The position numbers were made by a program, and so were the translations under genes. From CAVTPU01 sp963736695 (GTDB lineage Bacteria > Actinomycetota > Actinomycetes > Mycobacteriales > Micromonosporaceae): a DNA stretch of 64,000 bases. The stretch spans positions 2,728,001-2,792,000 of the forward strand of contig CAVTPU010000004.1 of the NCBI GenBank assembly GCA_963736695.1, written 5' to 3'. This document shows positions 63,244 to 64,000 of the stretch, piece after piece. The notes beneath the pieces were generated by a model. The model made no database searches and was not told the DNA's origin. It saw only the letters and a list, made by a program, of their open reading frames with translations. Positions within the stretch are counted from its first letter, which is position 1, and each line of letters opens with the position of its first letter.

Positions 63244-64000
63244 TCATGCGGTTGGATGATGGGAGCTGGAGGTCGCCGCGATCGCTGCCGCTCGGTGATC
63301 GGACGGCGGTTGAAACCACCCATGGATTGCTCGAACGATCGCGGCGGCGACACGGTCGCGAAACAGCGGATTGATCAGGTGGGTTCGCTCGTCCTGCGCG
63401 TCGAGCGAACCCACCTCCATGCGAATGGCGGGCATGTCGGCGTGGCACAGCAGATCATCAACCCCGGCGTGCACACCACCGTCCGTCAGCCCGGTGCAGG
63501 CGATGACCTCGGCCTGGGCGATTCGAGCGAACTCCTCTGAGGGCGACAAGGCGCGCGACTGGGTGGGCAGCTGCGCAGACGACTGGTCAGCTGGTCTGGC
63601 GTCCGCACGTTGTCGACCGCCGAAGAACGTCGCGATTCCCGATCGTTCCGATCCCGCCCGCGGTCGCAGGTGCAGCGAGACGAGTAGGTCGACACCAAGT
63701 TCATTCGCGAGGCCCGCCCGCTCGATCGGCGAAAAGGTTGCCGCGACGAGTGGGCCCCGACTGAGGTGAACGCGCATTCCGGTCGCTGCGAGCCGGCCGT
63801 CCAGTCGTGCCGCGAGATCGTAGGTGATCTCGGCAGCGTTCCATCGTCGTCGGCCGGTCGCGGAGTCGTCGACACCATGTCCAGGGTCGACGAGAATCCG
63901 TCGATCGGCGAGGACAGGCGGGCCGCACCGTCGCTCACCTGCGGCAGGCAAGGTTGACGGCGCGGTCGTGAGGGAGAACTGTGCTCGGCGCAGCGCGGCG
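63244..64000 (-). CDS. N-acetylmuramoyl-L-alanine amidase (5' end beyond window)
   Basis: The minus-strand frame stays open to the window edge, so the N-terminus is missing or lies beyond it; a TTG at 63951 is the only start within view. The amidase_3 fold shows RILVDPGHGVDD (metal-binding His), NAAEITYDLA, LVSLHLRPR and a late MEVGSLDAQDE Glu. It cleaves the amide between muramic acid and L-Ala in peptidoglycan. Position beside parAB and trxA fits the CwlM-type location, though CwlM usually has extra wall-binding domains that are not visible here. Confidence 0.88.
   Translation of the reverse strand, partial: AALRRAQFSLTTAPSTLPAAGERRCGPPVLADRRILVDPGHGVDDSATGRRRWNAAEITYDLAARLDGRLAATGMRVHLSRGPLVAATFSPIERAGLANELGVDLLVSLHLRPRAGSERSGIATFFGGRQRADARPADQSSAQLPTQSRALSPSEEFARIAQAEVIACTGLTDGGVHAGVDDLLCHADMPAIRMEVGSLDAQDERTHLINPLFRDRVAAAIVRAIHGWFQPPSDHRAAAIAATSSSHHPTA

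Noticed and set aside
62608..63374. plus-strand frames of 158 and 214 codons between GNAT and amidase genes
   Set aside because: Composition is repetitive (Arg/Asp/Thr from CGATCG repeats), with no ribosome site. One overlaps the amidase gene antisense.

Overview
This is a GC-rich actinobacterial chromosome segment centred on the replication origin. The gene order dnaA-oriC-dnaN-gnd-recF-dciA-gyrB-gyrA-DUF3566-tRNA-Ile-tRNA-Ala on one side and rpmH-rnpA-yidD-yidC-jag-rsmG-parA-parB on the other is the classical actinomycete origin neighbourhood. Together with the pknA/pknB/pbpA/rodA/pstP/fha cluster, a class E sortase, a DUF397/DUF5753 regulator pair and a small WxxYxGWVWLxGY-type protein, it suggests a filamentous actinomycete. 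Micromonosporales is the best guess, at low confidence. Many genes use GTG starts and Tyr is often TAT.

Layout. 1-5 kb: a tandem pair of CNNM/CBS membrane proteins and a large membrane-bound Fe-S oxidoreductase. 5-17 kb: the growth and division cluster (crgA, DUF881 protein, sortase, small protein, pabA; then pknB, pknA, pbpA, rodA, pstP, fhaB and fhaA on the minus strand), closed by tRNA-Leu(CAG). 17-27 kb: accessory genes (DUF2637/HTH protein, sugar-nucleotide epimerase with a WecG-type glycosyltransferase, adenosine or aminofutalosine deaminase, DUF397/DUF5753 pair, secreted Pro/Ser-rich protein, PASTA protein, GCS2 ligase). 26.5-35.5 kb: a leucine/isovalerate-type acyl-CoA catabolic operon (biotin carboxylase, HMG-CoA lyase, carboxyltransferase, acyl-CoA dehydrogenase, MMPL transporter) with a TetR regulator and two matching palindromic operators. 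35.5-39 kb: DsbA-like protein, ECF sigma factor with membrane partner, and a broken Mrr restriction gene. 39-52 kb: tRNA-Ala, DLW-39, tRNA-Ile, DUF3566 protein, gyrA, gyrB, dciA, recF, gnd, dnaN, oriC, dnaA. 52-64 kb: rpmH to parB, two parS sites, two acetyltransferases, a HIT-like protein and a cell-wall amidase cut by the window end.

How the parts work together. Origin firing (DnaA, about 15 boxes at oriC), clamp loading (DnaN), helicase loading (DciA), supercoil control (GyrAB) and origin segregation (ParAB/parS) share one block. Septal and polar wall growth (CrgA, RodA, PbpA, PknA/B, PstP, FhaA/B, and an amidase on the far side) flank it.

The most striking anomalies are these. (i) About a dozen one-base indels break gyrB and gyrA, with isolated ones in pstP, fhaA, yidC and the DUF3566 gene; nearly all are insertions, which points to sequence error rather than decay. 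(ii) A parS site inside parA is extended into a 36-bp perfect palindrome. (iii) DnaA-box clusters lie away from oriC, including one between gyrB and gyrA. (iv) The acyl-CoA carboxylase operon has no biotin-carrier domain. (v) A tRNA-like fold lies in the dnaN leader. I found no clearly new multi-gene system, CRISPR array, prophage or insertion sequence.
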